A stretch of 64,000 nt of DNA from Actinomycetota bacterium. GTDB taxonomy: Bacteria; Actinomycetota; Actinomycetes; Actinomycetales; Dermatophilaceae. Each line of letters begins with the position of its first letter. Position 1 is the first letter of the stretch. Shown here piece after piece: positions 21,298-30,693 of this stretch. The notes beneath the pieces are model-generated. The model was not told where the DNA came from. It ran no database searches and saw only the letters and a program-made list of their open reading frames with translations. Both the position numbers and the translations under genes were made by a program. The stretch is taken from contig JAIUNK010000010.1 in NCBI GenBank assembly GCA_020161845.1, forward strand, positions 62,001-126,000. The letters run 5' to 3'.

Positions 21298-21334
21298 TTG
21301 CGACCAGCAGGTCGTTACATGTAACATTGCCTCA
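21298..21334 (+). promoter_or_regulatory. mazEF promoter with 12-base palindromic operator, leaderless
   Basis: TTGCGA (21298-21303) and TAACAT (21322-21327) are spaced 18 bases. The predicted transcription start falls at or next to the ATG at 21334, so the mRNA is probably leaderless, and no Shine-Dalgarno sequence is present. The perfect palindrome GTTACATGTAAC (21314-21325) overlaps the -10, as expected for an autorepressor site bound by the antitoxin. Confidence 0.55.
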
Positions 21335-21537
21335 TGGCTGTTCGCGAGCGGGTTGAGGCCCACAGGGCAAAGTTGAGAGCACAGGGTTTGCGCCCCGTGC
21401 AGATCTGGGTGCCCGATGTGCGGTCTCCCGAGTTCGCAGCCGAGGCCCACCGTCAAGCACTTCGTGTCGCCACGGCGGCGCAGACCTCCGCCGACATGGA
21501 CTTCGTCGAAGCGATTTCTGAAGACTGGCCCGAGTGA
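21334..21537 (+). CDS. mazE: MazE-family antitoxin
   Basis: Labile antitoxin of a type II toxin-antitoxin pair, 67 residues. It belongs to the actinobacterial MazE subgroup (DUF3018-like), recognised by RERVEAHRAKLRAQGLRPVQ and WVPDVRSPEF, and ends in an acidic tail that should wrap the toxin. The N-terminal basic part should bind DNA and repress the operon through the palindrome upstream. It overlaps mazF by GTGA. Confidence 0.9.
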   Translation: MAVRERVEAHRAKLRAQGLRPVQIWVPDVRSPEFAAEAHRQALRVATAAQTSADMDFVEAISEDWPE

Positions 21538-21860
21538 GGCGCGGCGACATCGTCACCGTCGCAGGTGGCGTCTACGCCGGCAAGCCAAGGCCCGCGCTGG
21601 TGATTCAGGACGACCGGTTCGATGCCACCGACTCCGTCACGGTCTGTCCATTCACCACGAACGTGGTGGACGCACCGCTGCTCCGCGTAGCTGTCCCGGC
21701 CAATGATGGCAATGGCCTGGACAAGCACTCCCACCTCATGATCGACAAGATCACCACTGTGCGACGCACCAACGTCCACAGCGTCATCGGCCACCTGGAG
21801 GCCACCACGATCGTCGAGTTCGAACGGCGGCTCTTGGTCTTCCTCGGCTTCGGCGGCTGA
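21534..21860 (+). CDS. mazF: MazF-family endoribonuclease toxin
   Basis: mRNA interferase, 108 residues, cutting single-stranded RNA at short sequences when released from MazE. Family features are RRGDIVTVAGG at the N-terminus (the RGD-like strand with the catalytic Arg region), KPRPALVIQDD, the catalytic Thr-containing VCPFTTN and the strand SHLMIDKITTVRR. It starts at a GTG overlapping the mazE stop (GTGA), so it is made only after the antitoxin. The pair lies next to the DUF4143 relic, in an accessory pocket between conserved genes. Confidence 0.92.
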   Translation: MRRGDIVTVAGGVYAGKPRPALVIQDDRFDATDSVTVCPFTTNVVDAPLLRVAVPANDGNGLDKHSHLMIDKITTVRRTNVHSVIGHLEATTIVEFERRLLVFLGFGG

Positions 21861-21920
21861 TTGCTTGACCGCCGATCTGCTCCAGTCATCACTCATCGCG
21901 GCTCGGCTGCTGAGCCCCGG

Positions 21921-22808
21921 CTACGGAATCCCGCGCGGCTTCGGCTGGCAGCGCGGGCAGGAGTGCGAGGAGCGGTTCATGAAGGCCTCGCGCCGGATCG
22001 GCGTACCGCATCGTGGGCACGGCCGGCCCGTCTGACCGTACGCCGCGAGCGAGCGGTCGAAGTAGCCACTCGCGCCGTTGACGTTGACGTACGTCGCATC
22101 GAAACTCGTCCCACCTTGGTCCAATGCGGCCACCATCACGTCCCGGGCATGGTCGAGGATCCGCGACAGAGTGGGCCTGGTCAGGTTGGCGCAGAGCCGT
22201 TGGCCGTGCACCCCCGCCCGCCACAGCGCCTCGTCCGCGTAGATGTTGCCGATGCCGCTGACCAGCGACTGGTCCAGGAGAGCCCGCTTGACGGCGGATT
22301 GCCGGCGCCACATGGCCGCCACCACGGCGGGCTGATCGAAGGCCGCCTCGAGCGGATCGCAGGCGATGTGCGCGACGGGGGTCGGTACGCCGTACGGGCG
22401 GGGCGCCGCCGCCCCCCGGACGTCCGGGACCAGGTCGGTCAGGGCCAATCCCCCGAACGTGCGCTGGTCGACGAAGACCAGGTCCGGGCCGTCGTCGGCG
22501 AACGTGAGCCGGGCGTGCTCGTGGCGGAGCCGATCCGTGCCGGCCGCGACGACGAGCAGCTGTCCGCTCATGCCCAGATGGACGACGAGCGCCTCCAGCG
22601 ACGGCTCGAGCACCAGCCACAGGTACTTGCCGCGCCGGTCGACCTCCGCCAGCCGCTGACCGATGAGCCGGTCGGCGAGGTCCAGCCCGCCCGCCGGATG
22701 CCGCCGGGCCACCCGCGCCGAATGCAGCGCTGCCCCCACGACGCTCCGTGCGACGACGTGCCGCTCCAAACCGCGGCGAACCACCTCGACCTCGGGGAGT
22801 TCGGGCAC
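21921..22808 (-). CDS. mutM: Formamidopyrimidine-DNA glycosylase MutM
   Basis: Base-excision repair enzyme removing 8-oxoguanine and formamidopyrimidines, 295 residues. The N-terminus reads PELPEVE after the GTG-encoded Met: the Pro is the catalytic nucleophile and the next Glu is essential. The conserved Lys is in RRGKYLWL, the helix-two-turn-helix is [18 protein letters not shown], and the zinc finger is [13 protein letters not shown] with HSCPRCQ. The GTG at 22808 lies 4 bases after the rnc stop, so the two are co-transcribed, as in other actinobacteria. Confidence 0.96.
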   Translation of the reverse strand: MPELPEVEVVRRGLERHVVARSVVGAALHSARVARRHPAGGLDLADRLIGQRLAEVDRRGKYLWLVLEPSLEALVVHLGMSGQLLVVAAGTDRLRHEHARLTFADDGPDLVFVDQRTFGGLALTDLVPDVRGAAAPRPYGVPTPVAHIACDPLEAAFDQPAVVAAMWRRQSAVKRALLDQSLVSGIGNIYADEALWRAGVHGQRLCANLTRPTLSRILDHARDVMVAALDQGGTSFDATYVNVNGASGYFDRSLAAYGQTGRPCPRCGTPIRREAFMNRSSHSCPRCQPKPRGIP

Positions 22809-22812
22809 GACC

Positions 22813-23604
22813 TCACCCGTCGAGTTCCGCCGGCCCCTCGGCCCGCTCGACCTCGTCGGCGGCCTGCCGGGTGGCGGCCTGGGCGCGGCGGTCCAGCTCG
22901 GTCCAGGCCATTTCCGCGGCGCGCTGCTCGGCCTCCTTCTTGGAGTGGCCGACGCCCTCGCCGAGCACCTCCTTGCCCAGCACGGCGCGGGCGGTGAAGA
23001 CCTTCTCGTGGTCCGGGCCGTCCTCGGAGACGCGGTATTCCGGCGCCCCGTAGGCACCCGCGGCGGCCAGCTCCTGCAGGCTCGTCTTCCAGTCCAATCC
23101 GGCCCCCAGCCGGGTGGACGCCTTCATCAACGGGTCGACCAGGTGATGGACGAATCGTCGGGACGTCTCGATGCCCTCGGCCAGATACACGGTGCCGATC
23201 AGCGCCTCCACCGTGTCGGCGAGGATCGAGGCCTTGTCCCGGCCACCGGTGGTCTCCTCGCCACGCCCCAGCAACAGATAGTCGCCGAGCCCCAGGGTGC
23301 GCCCGACGGCCGCGAGCGCCCGCATGTTGACGCACGCGGCGCGCAGCTTGGCGAGTTGGCCCTCGGCGAGGTCGGGGTGGTCGGCGAACAGCGACTCGGT
23401 GACGACCAGGCCGAGCACCGAATCGCCGAGGAACTCGAGCCGTTCGTTGTTGGGCAGGCCGCCGTTCTCGTAGGCATAGCTACGGTGTGTCAGGGCATGC
23501 CGGACCTCGCCCTCGTCGAGCCGGACGCCGAGGATCACTTCGATCGTCTCGACCAGTCCACCGACTGGGCGCTCCTCGCTGCGAGCACCCTTCCCGTTGC
23601 CCAT
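22813..23604 (-). CDS. rnc: Ribonuclease III
   Basis: Double-strand RNA endonuclease for rRNA processing, 263 residues. The catalytic signature is [14 protein letters not shown] at about 53-66, the second acidic site is [19 protein letters not shown], and the C-terminal dsRNA-binding domain has [22 protein letters not shown] and [15 protein letters not shown] short acidic tail follows. The rpmF-rnc-mutM order is conserved. Confidence 0.96.
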   Translation of the reverse strand: MGNGKGARSEERPVGGLVETIEVILGVRLDEGEVRHALTHRSYAYENGGLPNNERLEFLGDSVLGLVVTESLFADHPDLAEGQLAKLRAACVNMRALAAVGRTLGLGDYLLLGRGEETTGGRDKASILADTVEALIGTVYLAEGIETSRRFVHHLVDPLMKASTRLGAGLDWKTSLQELAAAGAYGAPEYRVSEDGPDHEKVFTARAVLGKEVLGEGVGHSKKEAEQRAAEMAWTELDRRAQAATRQAADEVERAEGPAELDG

Positions 23605-23616
23605 GCGACCGGTGGA

Positions 23617-23811
23617 TCAGTCCTGGTGCTCGGAACGCTCCGCCGCGGCATAGTGTCGCCCGTTGTACGTGCCGCAGGACGGGCATGCCACGTGCGGCAT
23701 CTTCGGGGAAGCGCACCGCGGGCACGCGGTCAGCGTGGTCGCGGTCGTCTTCCAGTTGGCGCGGCGCGAACGGGTGTTGGAGCGCGACATCTTCCGCTTC
23801 GGGACGGCCAC
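23617..23811 (-). CDS. rpmF: 50S ribosomal protein bL32
   Basis: Large-subunit ribosomal protein, 64 residues, starting at a GTG (VAVPKRKMSRSNTRSRRANW). Two CxxC pairs (CPRC and CPSC) make the zinc-ribbon form. It follows the YceD gene with 1 base between stop and start, the usual DUF177-rpmF pair. The frame is open upstream, but that stretch overlaps yceD. Confidence 0.95.
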   Translation of the reverse strand: MAVPKRKMSRSNTRSRRANWKTTATTLTACPRCASPKMPHVACPSCGTYNGRHYAAAERSEHQD

Positions 23812-23812
23812 G

Positions 23813-24418
23813 TCAGTTCCTCTTCTCTTGCGGTTGCTGCTGGGCTGGGCCGAGGCCGTCCGCGTCGCCCTCGCCGGAGGCGAGGGCCTGCAGGGACGCC
23901 CATCGGGGGTCGATGGTGTCGTGTCCGTGGTCCGGGTCGTCGGCCAACAACGCCCCGCACTGCGGGCACAGTCCCGGGCAGTCCGGTCGGCAGACCGGCT
24001 GGAACGGCAGCTGCAGCACCACCGCATCCCGGATCACGGGCTCCAGGTCGAGCAGGTCACCCTGGAGCACGTACTGGTCCTCGTCGTCGTCCCCCACCTC
24101 ATGGTGATGGGCCGCGCGGTCGGCGTACGCGAACAGCTCCTGGAACGGCGCCAGCACTGGCTGGCTGACCGGTTCCAGGCACCGCACGCAGGCGCCCCGA
24201 GCGACCGACTCGACCGTCCCGGTGGCCAGCACGCCCTCCAGCACCGACTCCAGCCGCGTTTCGACCTGCAGGGTCGATCCGGCCGGCACGGCGATGACCT
24301 CGGTGCCCACCTCGTCGGCCAGCCGCACCGCACGCGAACTCTCATCCATGGTCCCGGCCCGGCGCCCGAGCACCCTGATGTCGTAGACGAGGGGGCTGCG
24401 GGGATCTGGGCTGGTCAT
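23813..24418 (-). CDS. yceD: YceD/DUF177 family protein
   Basis: 201 residues. It belongs to the family that accompanies rpmF and is linked to 23S rRNA accumulation, exact activity unknown. Visible features are the CVRCLEP motif, the later cysteines in CRPDCPGLCPQCG (a probable metal site) and a Gln/Glu-rich tail. In the rpmF-rnc-mutM run. Confidence 0.9.
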   Translation of the reverse strand: MTSPDPRSPLVYDIRVLGRRAGTMDESSRAVRLADEVGTEVIAVPAGSTLQVETRLESVLEGVLATGTVESVARGACVRCLEPVSQPVLAPFQELFAYADRAAHHHEVGDDDEDQYVLQGDLLDLEPVIRDAVVLQLPFQPVCRPDCPGLCPQCGALLADDPDHGHDTIDPRWASLQALASGEGDADGLGPAQQQPQEKRN

Positions 24419-24529
24419 GGCTTTCGCTGGATTGGCTGACGACGATTCGGAACGGCCCGGGTCACGTCGACACAGACCGACGCACCACCTTACCGTCGAG
24501 CGGGGCGGGCCCCCAAATGCCGGATCTGC

Positions 24530-25024
24530 TCAGCCCTGGCCCAGCCGCTCCGTCAGGGCCGCGTGCACCCGATCGCTGACCAGCCCCGACACATCGCCAC
24601 CGAACCGGGCGACCTCCTTCATCAGCGAGGAGGACACCTGGCTGAACGCCGGATCACCCGGCAGGAAGAGCGTCTCGACCCCGGTCAGGCGACGGTTCAT
24701 CACGGCCATGGGCAGCTCGTAGCTGTAGTCGGTCTCCCCGCGCAGCCCCTTGACGATGGCCTGGATGCCCATCTCGACACACACATCGACCAGCAGCCGA
24801 CCGGTGAACTCGACGGTGCGGACGTTGCCCAATCCCGCATCCTGCACCTCGGCCCGAATCATCTCCAGGCGTTCCTGCGGGGTGAACAGGCCCTTCTTCG
24901 CCACGTTGTGCAGCACCGCGACCACCACCTCGTCGTACAGCGCGGCCGCGCGCCGGATCACGTCGAGATGACCCAAGGTCACGGGGTCGTAGGAGCCTGG
25001 ACAGACACACCGTCGGATCGTCAC
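24530..25024 (-). CDS. coaD: Phosphopantetheine adenylyltransferase
   Basis: Fourth step of coenzyme A synthesis: 4'-phosphopantetheine + ATP to dephospho-CoA. 164 residues, usual length. The nucleotidyl-transferase motif PGSYDPVTLGHLD carries the TxGH version of HxGH, and KGLRGETDYSYELPMAVMNR and the C-terminal SSSLMKEVARFGGDVSGL match CoaD. It starts at a GTG at 25024. The rsmD-coaD association is conserved, here with a small membrane-protein gene between them. Confidence 0.96.
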   Translation of the reverse strand: MTIRRCVCPGSYDPVTLGHLDVIRRAAALYDEVVVAVLHNVAKKGLFTPQERLEMIRAEVQDAGLGNVRTVEFTGRLLVDVCVEMGIQAIVKGLRGETDYSYELPMAVMNRRLTGVETLFLPGDPAFSQVSSSLMKEVARFGGDVSGLVSDRVHAALTERLGQG

Positions 25025-25062
25025 TTTGGCGAACCTAGCAGCGCGGCGGCGCCCCGGGCCCC

Positions 25063-25524
25063 TCAGGCCGCCTCGGGCTGCACCCGCAGATCGGCTCGTA
25101 CGGCGTCCGGGCTGGGCTGGGTGACCGCGTCACCGTTGCGCAGGATGGCCGTCGGGACCACCTCGGATCCCCCGTTGACGTCCCGGACGAAGGCCGCGGC
25201 CTCATCGTCGGCCCAGACGTTGACCCACAGGATCTGATCCGAGACCGAGCGCAGCGCGGAGCGCAGCCGCAGGCAGCCGATGGATCCGGGTCGCCAATAG
25301 ACCACGACGGCGCCGTCGCGCACATGCCGCTGTTGCGCGTCCCAATGCGTCAGCGATCGGTCGCTGCGCAGCGGGGCCGCGAGCCAGGCCCCGATCAGGG
25401 CGGCGAGGAGTGCGACGACCCCCCATCCCGGGTGCCCCATTCCGGCCGCCAGGACGAGCAGCACCACGCCGGTGACGACGAGCACGACGGCATGCTGCCA
25501 CCGGGCCCGCTGCGATCTGCTCAC
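25063..25524 (-). CDS. Membrane-anchored glutaredoxin-like protein lacking the first active-site Cys
   Basis: 153 residues from a GTG at 25524. Two hydrophobic segments (about residues 12-55) precede a thioredoxin-fold domain: VVVYWRPGSIGCLRLR, then ILWVNVWADDEAAAFVRDVNGG and EVVPTAIL with the cis-Pro. In actinobacterial glutaredoxin-like relatives the active site is CxxC; here the first Cys is Ser (SIGC) and only the second Cys remains. Normal redox chemistry uses the first Cys, so activity is doubtful. The gene sits between coaD and rsmD. Confidence 0.75.
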   Translation of the reverse strand: MSRSQRARWQHAVVLVVTGVVLLVLAAGMGHPGWGVVALLAALIGAWLAAPLRSDRSLTHWDAQQRHVRDGAVVVYWRPGSIGCLRLRSALRSVSDQILWVNVWADDEAAAFVRDVNGGSEVVPTAILRNGDAVTQPSPDAVRADLRVQPEAA

Positions 25525-25636
25525 CCGCGGGACTCTAGCCAACCGGCTTGTCCGCACAAGCCCGCAGTGGGCTTTCCGGCCCCCTTCGTCACGAAACCGC
25601 AACCTAGGTCGCGGACCGACGGAAATGGTCGACCGT

Positions 25637-26242
25637 TCAACAAACGGAGCGACCGTTCGGCGCGGGCTCGGCGTACCACAACCGGGTCTCGCCATAGCGG
25701 CGCTCGGCGAACCCCGCGAGCCCGGCGGGCCAATCCGGCTGCGGCGTACGACTACTGCGTTCGACCACGACCACCGCGTCGGGGGCCAACCAGCCCGGTG
25801 CCGCCAGCGCTGCGAGGTCGGCAGCCAGGGAGGCCTCGTCGAGGTCGTACGGCGGGTCCAGGAGCACCACGTCGTACGGCGTGGCCGGTGGCGACTCGGC
25901 CAGCACCCGCGCGACCGGTTCCGGGCGGACCGCGACGACCAGCTCCCTGCCGTCGGCCCGGACCGCCGCGCGCACCTGCTCGGCGTTCCGGCGGGCCAGC
26001 TGCGCGACCGCCCGCGAGGCCTCGACGAGGACGACCTCGGCCGCGCCCCGGCTGGCCGCCTCGAGGCCGAGCGCACCCGACCCGGCGTACAGGTCGAGCA
26101 CCCGCGCGTTCGGTAGCACCCCGAGGTGGTCCAGCCGGGAGAACAGCGCCTCCCGGACCCGTTCGCTGGTGGGCCGGGTGCGGTCGCCCGGCGGCGTGGC
26201 CAAGGACCGGCCCCCGGCGGCGCCGGCCACGATCCGCGTCAT
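25637..26242 (-). CDS. rsmD: 16S rRNA (guanine966-N2)-methyltransferase RsmD
   Basis: Methylates 16S rRNA; 201 residues. It opens MTRIVAGAAGGRSLATPPGDRTRPTSE in pattern (the RI.aG..kGr.L..p.g...RPT family start). The SAM motif is VLDLYAGSGALGLEAASRG, and the catalytic DPPYD motif occurs near residue 128. The start overlaps the recG stop by one base (TGATG), indicating coupling. Confidence 0.95.
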   Translation of the reverse strand: MTRIVAGAAGGRSLATPPGDRTRPTSERVREALFSRLDHLGVLPNARVLDLYAGSGALGLEAASRGAAEVVLVEASRAVAQLARRNAEQVRAAVRADGRELVVAVRPEPVARVLAESPPATPYDVVLLDPPYDLDEASLAADLAALAAPGWLAPDAVVVVERSSRTPQPDWPAGLAGFAERRYGETRLWYAEPAPNGRSVC

Positions 26243-28722
26243 CAGCCGCGCTCCAGGAAGGCGGCTCGCTCGCCCTCGAGAAGATCGGCCACGGCGCTCG
26301 CCAGTGCGGGGTGACCGACCAGCTCCGGGTCGGCACCCACCGTGGCCAGCGCGTCCGCTCGGGCGTCGGCGATGATGCGCTCGTCGAAGCGCACCTTCAG
26401 CACCCGCAGCGAGGAGCGCACCCCGGCCTGGCGGGACCCGAGCACGTCGCCCTCGCGCCGCTGCATCAGGTCGAGCCTGGAGACCTCGAACCCGTCCAGG
26501 GTGGCGGCGATGGCCGACAACCGGTCCCGGGTGCTCGGGGCAGCGGTGTCGGAGACGAACAGGCACAGGCCGGGGGCCGAGCCGCGGCCGACCCGCCCCC
26601 GCAGCTGGTGCAACTGGCTGACGCCGAACCGGTCCGCGTCGAGGATCACCATGATCGTGGCGTTGGGGACGTCGACGCCGACCTCGACGACCGTCGTCGC
26701 GACCAGGACGTCGATCTCGCCCCGCGCGAACGCGGTCATCACCGCGTCCTTCTCCGCGGCGGGCAGCCGGCCGTGCAGCATCCCCAGCCGTAGGCCGGCC
26801 AGCGCCGGCGCGGCGCTCAGCTCCTCCAGGACCTCCACGACCCCGCGCAGCGGCCGACGATCCGGCAGGTCCCGGCCCTCGCCCTCGATGAGCTGCAGGT
26901 CGGGCGGCCCCTGGTCCGGACCGTCGAGCCCGTCGTCCGCCGGCTCGTCCTCCTCGGCGTGGGCACCGGGCGGCAGGCCCGGCAGGACGCGCAGCTCCGG
27001 GACCAAGTGGGCGCCGTCCTCGTCGTAGTCCCCGTCCCCGGATTCACCGATGCGGGGACAGACGACGTAGGCCTGGTGACCCTTGCCGACCTCCTCGGCG
27101 ACCCGCTGCCAGGTGCGCTCATACCAGCGGGGATTGTCCACCACATACGACACGATCGGCGAGCGGCCCGGGGGCACCTCGGCCAACACCGAAGTGTCCA
27201 TGTCACCGAAGACGGTCATCGCGACCGTGCGTGGGATGGGCGTGGCCGTCATCACCAGCACGTGCGGGGACCGGTCCGCGGGCGCCTTGGTGCGGAGCTG
27301 ATCGCGCTGTTCGACCCCGAACCGATGCTGCTCGTCGATCACGACCAGCGCCAGATCGGCGAAGGCCACCTTGTCCTGGATGAGCGCGTGCGTGCCGACC
27401 ACGATGCCGGCCGTGCCGGACGCGGCCGCCAGCAGGGCCTGGCGCCGCTCGGCGACGCTCTGACTGCCGGTGAGCAGCACCACCCGGGTCGCCTCCGGCG
27501 CTCCCCCGAGCAGCCCACCCAGCGCGAGGTCGCCGAGCATCGTCGTGAGCGAGCGATGATGCTGCGCGGCGAGCACCTCGGTCGGGGCCAGCAGCGCGGC
27601 CTGTCCGCCGGCGTCGATCACGGCGAGCATCGCGCGCAACGCCACGACGGTCTTGCCCGAACCCACCTCGCCCTGCAGCAGCCGGTTCATCGGATGCTCG
27701 CACGCCAGGTCGGCCAGGATCTCCTCGCACACCTGCTGCTGCCCGGCCGTCAGCGCGAAGGGCAGCCGGGCATCGAACGCCGCCAACAAACCCCCCGCGC
27801 CCCCGGCATCGCCCGTGCCGCCCGCCTCGCCCGCATCGCCCGCATCGCCCGCGCCCGCGCTACCCCGTCGACGCGGCACGGCCACCGCGCGAGCCTGCTC
27901 CGCGCGCCGTTTGGCCAGGACGGTCTGCAGCACGAACGCCTCGGTGTACTTCAGCGCCCGCAGCCCGGCCCGGTGTTCCGCGTGGTCGACCGGCCGGTGG
28001 ATCAGGCGCATGGTCTCGACGAACGACGGCAGGTCCCGCCGGCGTCGGATCGTCGCCGGCACCGGGTCCGGCGGCTCCTGCAGCAGCAGCAGGACCTGCT
28101 CGACGAGGCGGCTGATGGTGAAGGACGGCAGCCGCGCGATCTCCAGGTAGACCGGGAAGACCTGCGCATCGAACCAGGCGTCGAAGGCGCCAGCCTCCGC
28201 CGTCACGGGCGGCTGCGTCCCCGCCTCCTGGGGCGCGTCCTCCTCCTGCGGCGCGGCCTCCAGCGGCGCGGCCTCCTGCGGCGCGGCCTCCTGCGGCGCG
28301 ACCTCCTGCGGCGCGGGGTCGGGACCGAAGATCTCGTACGCCGGGTGGGTCAGCTGCCACCGATTGCGATATCGCTCGACCTTGCCCGCGAAGACGCCGT
28401 GCACGCCCGGCTTGAGGCGGTTCCGGTGGCCGTACGCCGAGAAGAAGGTGACGTCGATCTCCTGGCCGGCGTCCGTGCCCACCACCGCGGTGAGCATCTG
28501 GCCGCGGCGCTGGCGCATCGGGCGGGTCTGCACCGTGCTGACCCGGCCAACGAACGAGACCGATTCGCCGGGGCGCAACGAGCCCAGATCGGTCTGCCGG
28601 TCCAGGTAGCGCCGCGGCAGGAACCAGAGCAGATCTCGGACCGTGACCAGGTTCCGGGTGGCGAGCTGGCGCGCCGCCGGGGCCGCGACGGCGAACTTCA
28701 GCCGGGTGTCCAGAGTCAGCAC
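26242..28722 (-). CDS. recG: ATP-dependent DNA helicase RecG
   Basis: Branch-migrating helicase that rescues stalled forks, 826 residues from the GTG at 28722. Wedge/OB domain at about residues 50-200, Walker A GEVGSGKT at about 351-358, the DEQH box in VVIDEQHRFGVEQRD, and a C-terminal helicase domain with FGVSQLHQLRGRVGRG. Two low-complexity inserts are unusual: a Pro-Gln-Glu-Ala run at about 138-166 inside the wedge domain, and a Gly/Ala/Asp run at about 288-311. A third acidic insert lies near 615-665. The frame is open upstream, but it overlaps the DAK2 gene. Confidence 0.93.
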   Translation of the reverse strand: MLTLDTRLKFAVAAPAARQLATRNLVTVRDLLWFLPRRYLDRQTDLGSLRPGESVSFVGRVSTVQTRPMRQRRGQMLTAVVGTDAGQEIDVTFFSAYGHRNRLKPGVHGVFAGKVERYRNRWQLTHPAYEIFGPDPAPQEVAPQEAAPQEAAPLEAAPQEEDAPQEAGTQPPVTAEAGAFDAWFDAQVFPVYLEIARLPSFTISRLVEQVLLLLQEPPDPVPATIRRRRDLPSFVETMRLIHRPVDHAEHRAGLRALKYTEAFVLQTVLAKRRAEQARAVAVPRRRGSAGAGDAGDAGEAGGTGDAGGAGGLLAAFDARLPFALTAGQQQVCEEILADLACEHPMNRLLQGEVGSGKTVVALRAMLAVIDAGGQAALLAPTEVLAAQHHRSLTTMLGDLALGGLLGGAPEATRVVLLTGSQSVAERRQALLAAASGTAGIVVGTHALIQDKVAFADLALVVIDEQHRFGVEQRDQLRTKAPADRSPHVLVMTATPIPRTVAMTVFGDMDTSVLAEVPPGRSPIVSYVVDNPRWYERTWQRVAEEVGKGHQAYVVCPRIGESGDGDYDEDGAHLVPELRVLPGLPPGAHAEEDEPADDGLDGPDQGPPDLQLIEGEGRDLPDRRPLRGVVEVLEELSAAPALAGLRLGMLHGRLPAAEKDAVMTAFARGEIDVLVATTVVEVGVDVPNATIMVILDADRFGVSQLHQLRGRVGRGSAPGLCLFVSDTAAPSTRDRLSAIAATLDGFEVSRLDLMQRREGDVLGSRQAGVRSSLRVLKVRFDERIIADARADALATVGADPELVGHPALASAVADLLEGERAAFLERG
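28225..28318. repeat. Short coding repeats in recG
   Basis: Repeated GCGGCCTCCTGCGGC-type 15-base units on the plus strand encode APQEA/VAPQE repeats on the minus strand, within the RecG wedge domain. Likely slippage expansion. Confidence 0.8.
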
Positions 28723-28729
28723 CCGCGGC

Positions 28730-30475
28730 TCATTCCACGCCCACCAGCAGGGCATACCGCCCCGGGTCGCCGACCACGACGGCCACCTCCAGGTGCGGCC
28801 GGGTGGCCCGGAGCCGGTGCGCCACCCGGACCGGCAGCGACTCGCCCAGGGGGTCGGGGTGTTCCTCGCCACCGATGATCGTCACCAGCTCGCTGTCGTC
28901 GTCGAGCAGGAGATCCAGCAGTTGGTCGGCGAGCTCGTCGGGGTCGGCGCCGATGGCCATCGGGGTGCGATCGCGGTAGGCGATCAGATCGCCGGGACGG
29001 CACGGCCCGGCCTCGGTGACCGCCTCCCGCACCGCCATCAGCAGCGATCCGGTCCGGCAGTCCCGGGCGGCCGCGGCCATCGCGTCGGCGTTGGCGGCCA
29101 GGTCGGCGCGGGGATCGTAGACGGCGAGCGCGGCCAACCCGGCCACGGCGGCCCGCGACGGGACCACGGTCGTGGGAAGCCCCTCGGCCCGGGCGAGGCG
29201 CTCCGCGAGACGGGCCGCCAGGACCGTGTCATCATGGTTGGCCAGCAGGACGACGCCGTCCCCGGGCATTCCGCGACGGGCGGCGAGCAGATCGCCCGTG
29301 GTCGCGCGGCGGCCCGGCGAGGAGGACACCACCCACGCCCCGGCGTCGGCCATGACCGCGGCGAGGCGGGGACCGGGCGCACACGCAAGCACCCCGATCC
29401 GCGGCACCTCACCCTGGCCGGTGGGGCGCAGCAGGCCGTGCGGCCCGCCCGGGCCGGGCGCCTGCGCCGATCGACCGCCCAACCAGGTGATCCGCAACCG
29501 CTCCGGCCGGCCGAAGGGATAGGCGGCCTCCACGGCGGCCCCGGCGTCGGGGGTGTGCACGTGCACCGTCGTGACGCCATCGTCCCCGGCCACCAGGACG
29601 CTGTCACCCACCGCGCCGAGGGCGGCGCGCAGGTCCTCGCGCGCCGGCCCGGGCACGTCGCTGACGACGTACATCACCTCATAGCTCTCCCAGGGTTCGG
29701 CCGGTCGGCCCGCCGCGGCACCGACCGCCAGGTCGGCATGGCTCGGGCGCGGCGGACCGATGGCACCGGCTCGGCCCGCGTTGCCGTCGCGCGGCCCCGC
29801 GCCGGGGATCTGGCGGGACACCGGCCGCCCGGAGAGCGTCTCGTGCAGCGTGGCGTAGGCGAGCCATAGCCCGGCCGCACCGGCGTCGACCACCCCCGCG
29901 GCGGCGAGGCTGGGCAGCTGCCGCGGGGTGTCCAGCAGCGCCAGGCGCGCCGCCTCGAGCAGCGTCGCGGACACCTCCACCAGGGTGGCGCCGCCGGCGG
30001 CCGCCGTGGTCGCAGCCGTTGCGGCGGCATCGGCGACGGTCAGGATGGTGCCCTCGACCGGGGTGCTCACCGCCTGGCGACCGCGCACCCGGGCCAGGTC
30101 AAGGGCCCGGGCCAGGCCCACCCCGTCCAGGCCCAGGCTGTCGATCTCCGGATGCTCGCCCGCGACCTCGGCGATGCCGCGCAGCAGCTGGCTCAGGATG
30201 ACGCCCGAATTGCCCCGGGCGGCCAGCAGCGACTCCATCGCGAGCGCGGTCAGCGCCCCGGACAGCGGCGAACCGATGTGCACCGTCCCCTTGGCGAGCA
30301 CGGCCTGCATGGCGCCGTCCAGCGTGAGGTACATGTTGGTCCCCGTGTCTCCATCCGGCACCGGGAAGACGTTGAGGGCATCGAGGTCCGCCCGGGCCTC
30401 ACCGAGCGCGGCGTGCGCGGCGAACAGCCACCGCCACGCGGCGTACACGCCCATGCGCTGCAGGACCTCGCCCAC
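28730..30475 (-). CDS. DAK2/DhaL-domain protein (YloV/FakA-like)
   Basis: 581 residues from a GTG at 30475. N-terminal DhaL-type domain with [20 protein letters not shown] (the Asp-rich Mg-ATP site) and [18 protein letters not shown]. The C-terminal half is the domain paired with it in FakA/YloV proteins, which phosphorylate fatty acids bound to FakB. Whether the actinobacterial version does this is not established. It lies upstream of recG with a 7-base gap. Starts further upstream are possible but overlap the divergent rpmB promoter region. Confidence 0.88.
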   Translation of the reverse strand: MGEVLQRMGVYAAWRWLFAAHAALGEARADLDALNVFPVPDGDTGTNMYLTLDGAMQAVLAKGTVHIGSPLSGALTALAMESLLAARGNSGVILSQLLRGIAEVAGEHPEIDSLGLDGVGLARALDLARVRGRQAVSTPVEGTILTVADAAATAATTAAAGGATLVEVSATLLEAARLALLDTPRQLPSLAAAGVVDAGAAGLWLAYATLHETLSGRPVSRQIPGAGPRDGNAGRAGAIGPPRPSHADLAVGAAAGRPAEPWESYEVMYVVSDVPGPAREDLRAALGAVGDSVLVAGDDGVTTVHVHTPDAGAAVEAAYPFGRPERLRITWLGGRSAQAPGPGGPHGLLRPTGQGEVPRIGVLACAPGPRLAAVMADAGAWVVSSSPGRRATTGDLLAARRGMPGDGVVLLANHDDTVLAARLAERLARAEGLPTTVVPSRAAVAGLAALAVYDPRADLAANADAMAAAARDCRTGSLLMAVREAVTEAGPCRPGDLIAYRDRTPMAIGADPDELADQLLDLLLDDDSELVTIIGGEEHPDPLGESLPVRVAHRLRATRPHLEVAVVVGDPGRYALLVGVE

Positions 30476-30562
30476 GCGCCCTCCTCCGCTCGACCGGGCC
30501 TCCCGAGGGCAGGGTAGCGGCCGGGACCGACAGGGCCCGGTACGTCGGGAGCCGAGGCGCAT

Positions 30563-30592
30563 TTGGGCGGTGCGGGGCGCACCGGCTACGCT
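30563..30592 (+). promoter_or_regulatory. Possible rpmB promoter
   Basis: TTGGGC (30563-30568) and TACGCT (30587-30592) are spaced 18 bases, giving a leader of roughly 95 bases before the rpmB start. Weak match, position reasonable between two divergent genes. Confidence 0.3.
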
Positions 30593-30693
30593 GGACCGGT
30601 TGCCCTCGCGTGGGCGCCGACGGTTCCGCCTCGGCCGATCGCAGCAGGGTCATGCGACGCCGAATTCATCCGATACTCCAGAGGAGATCACCC

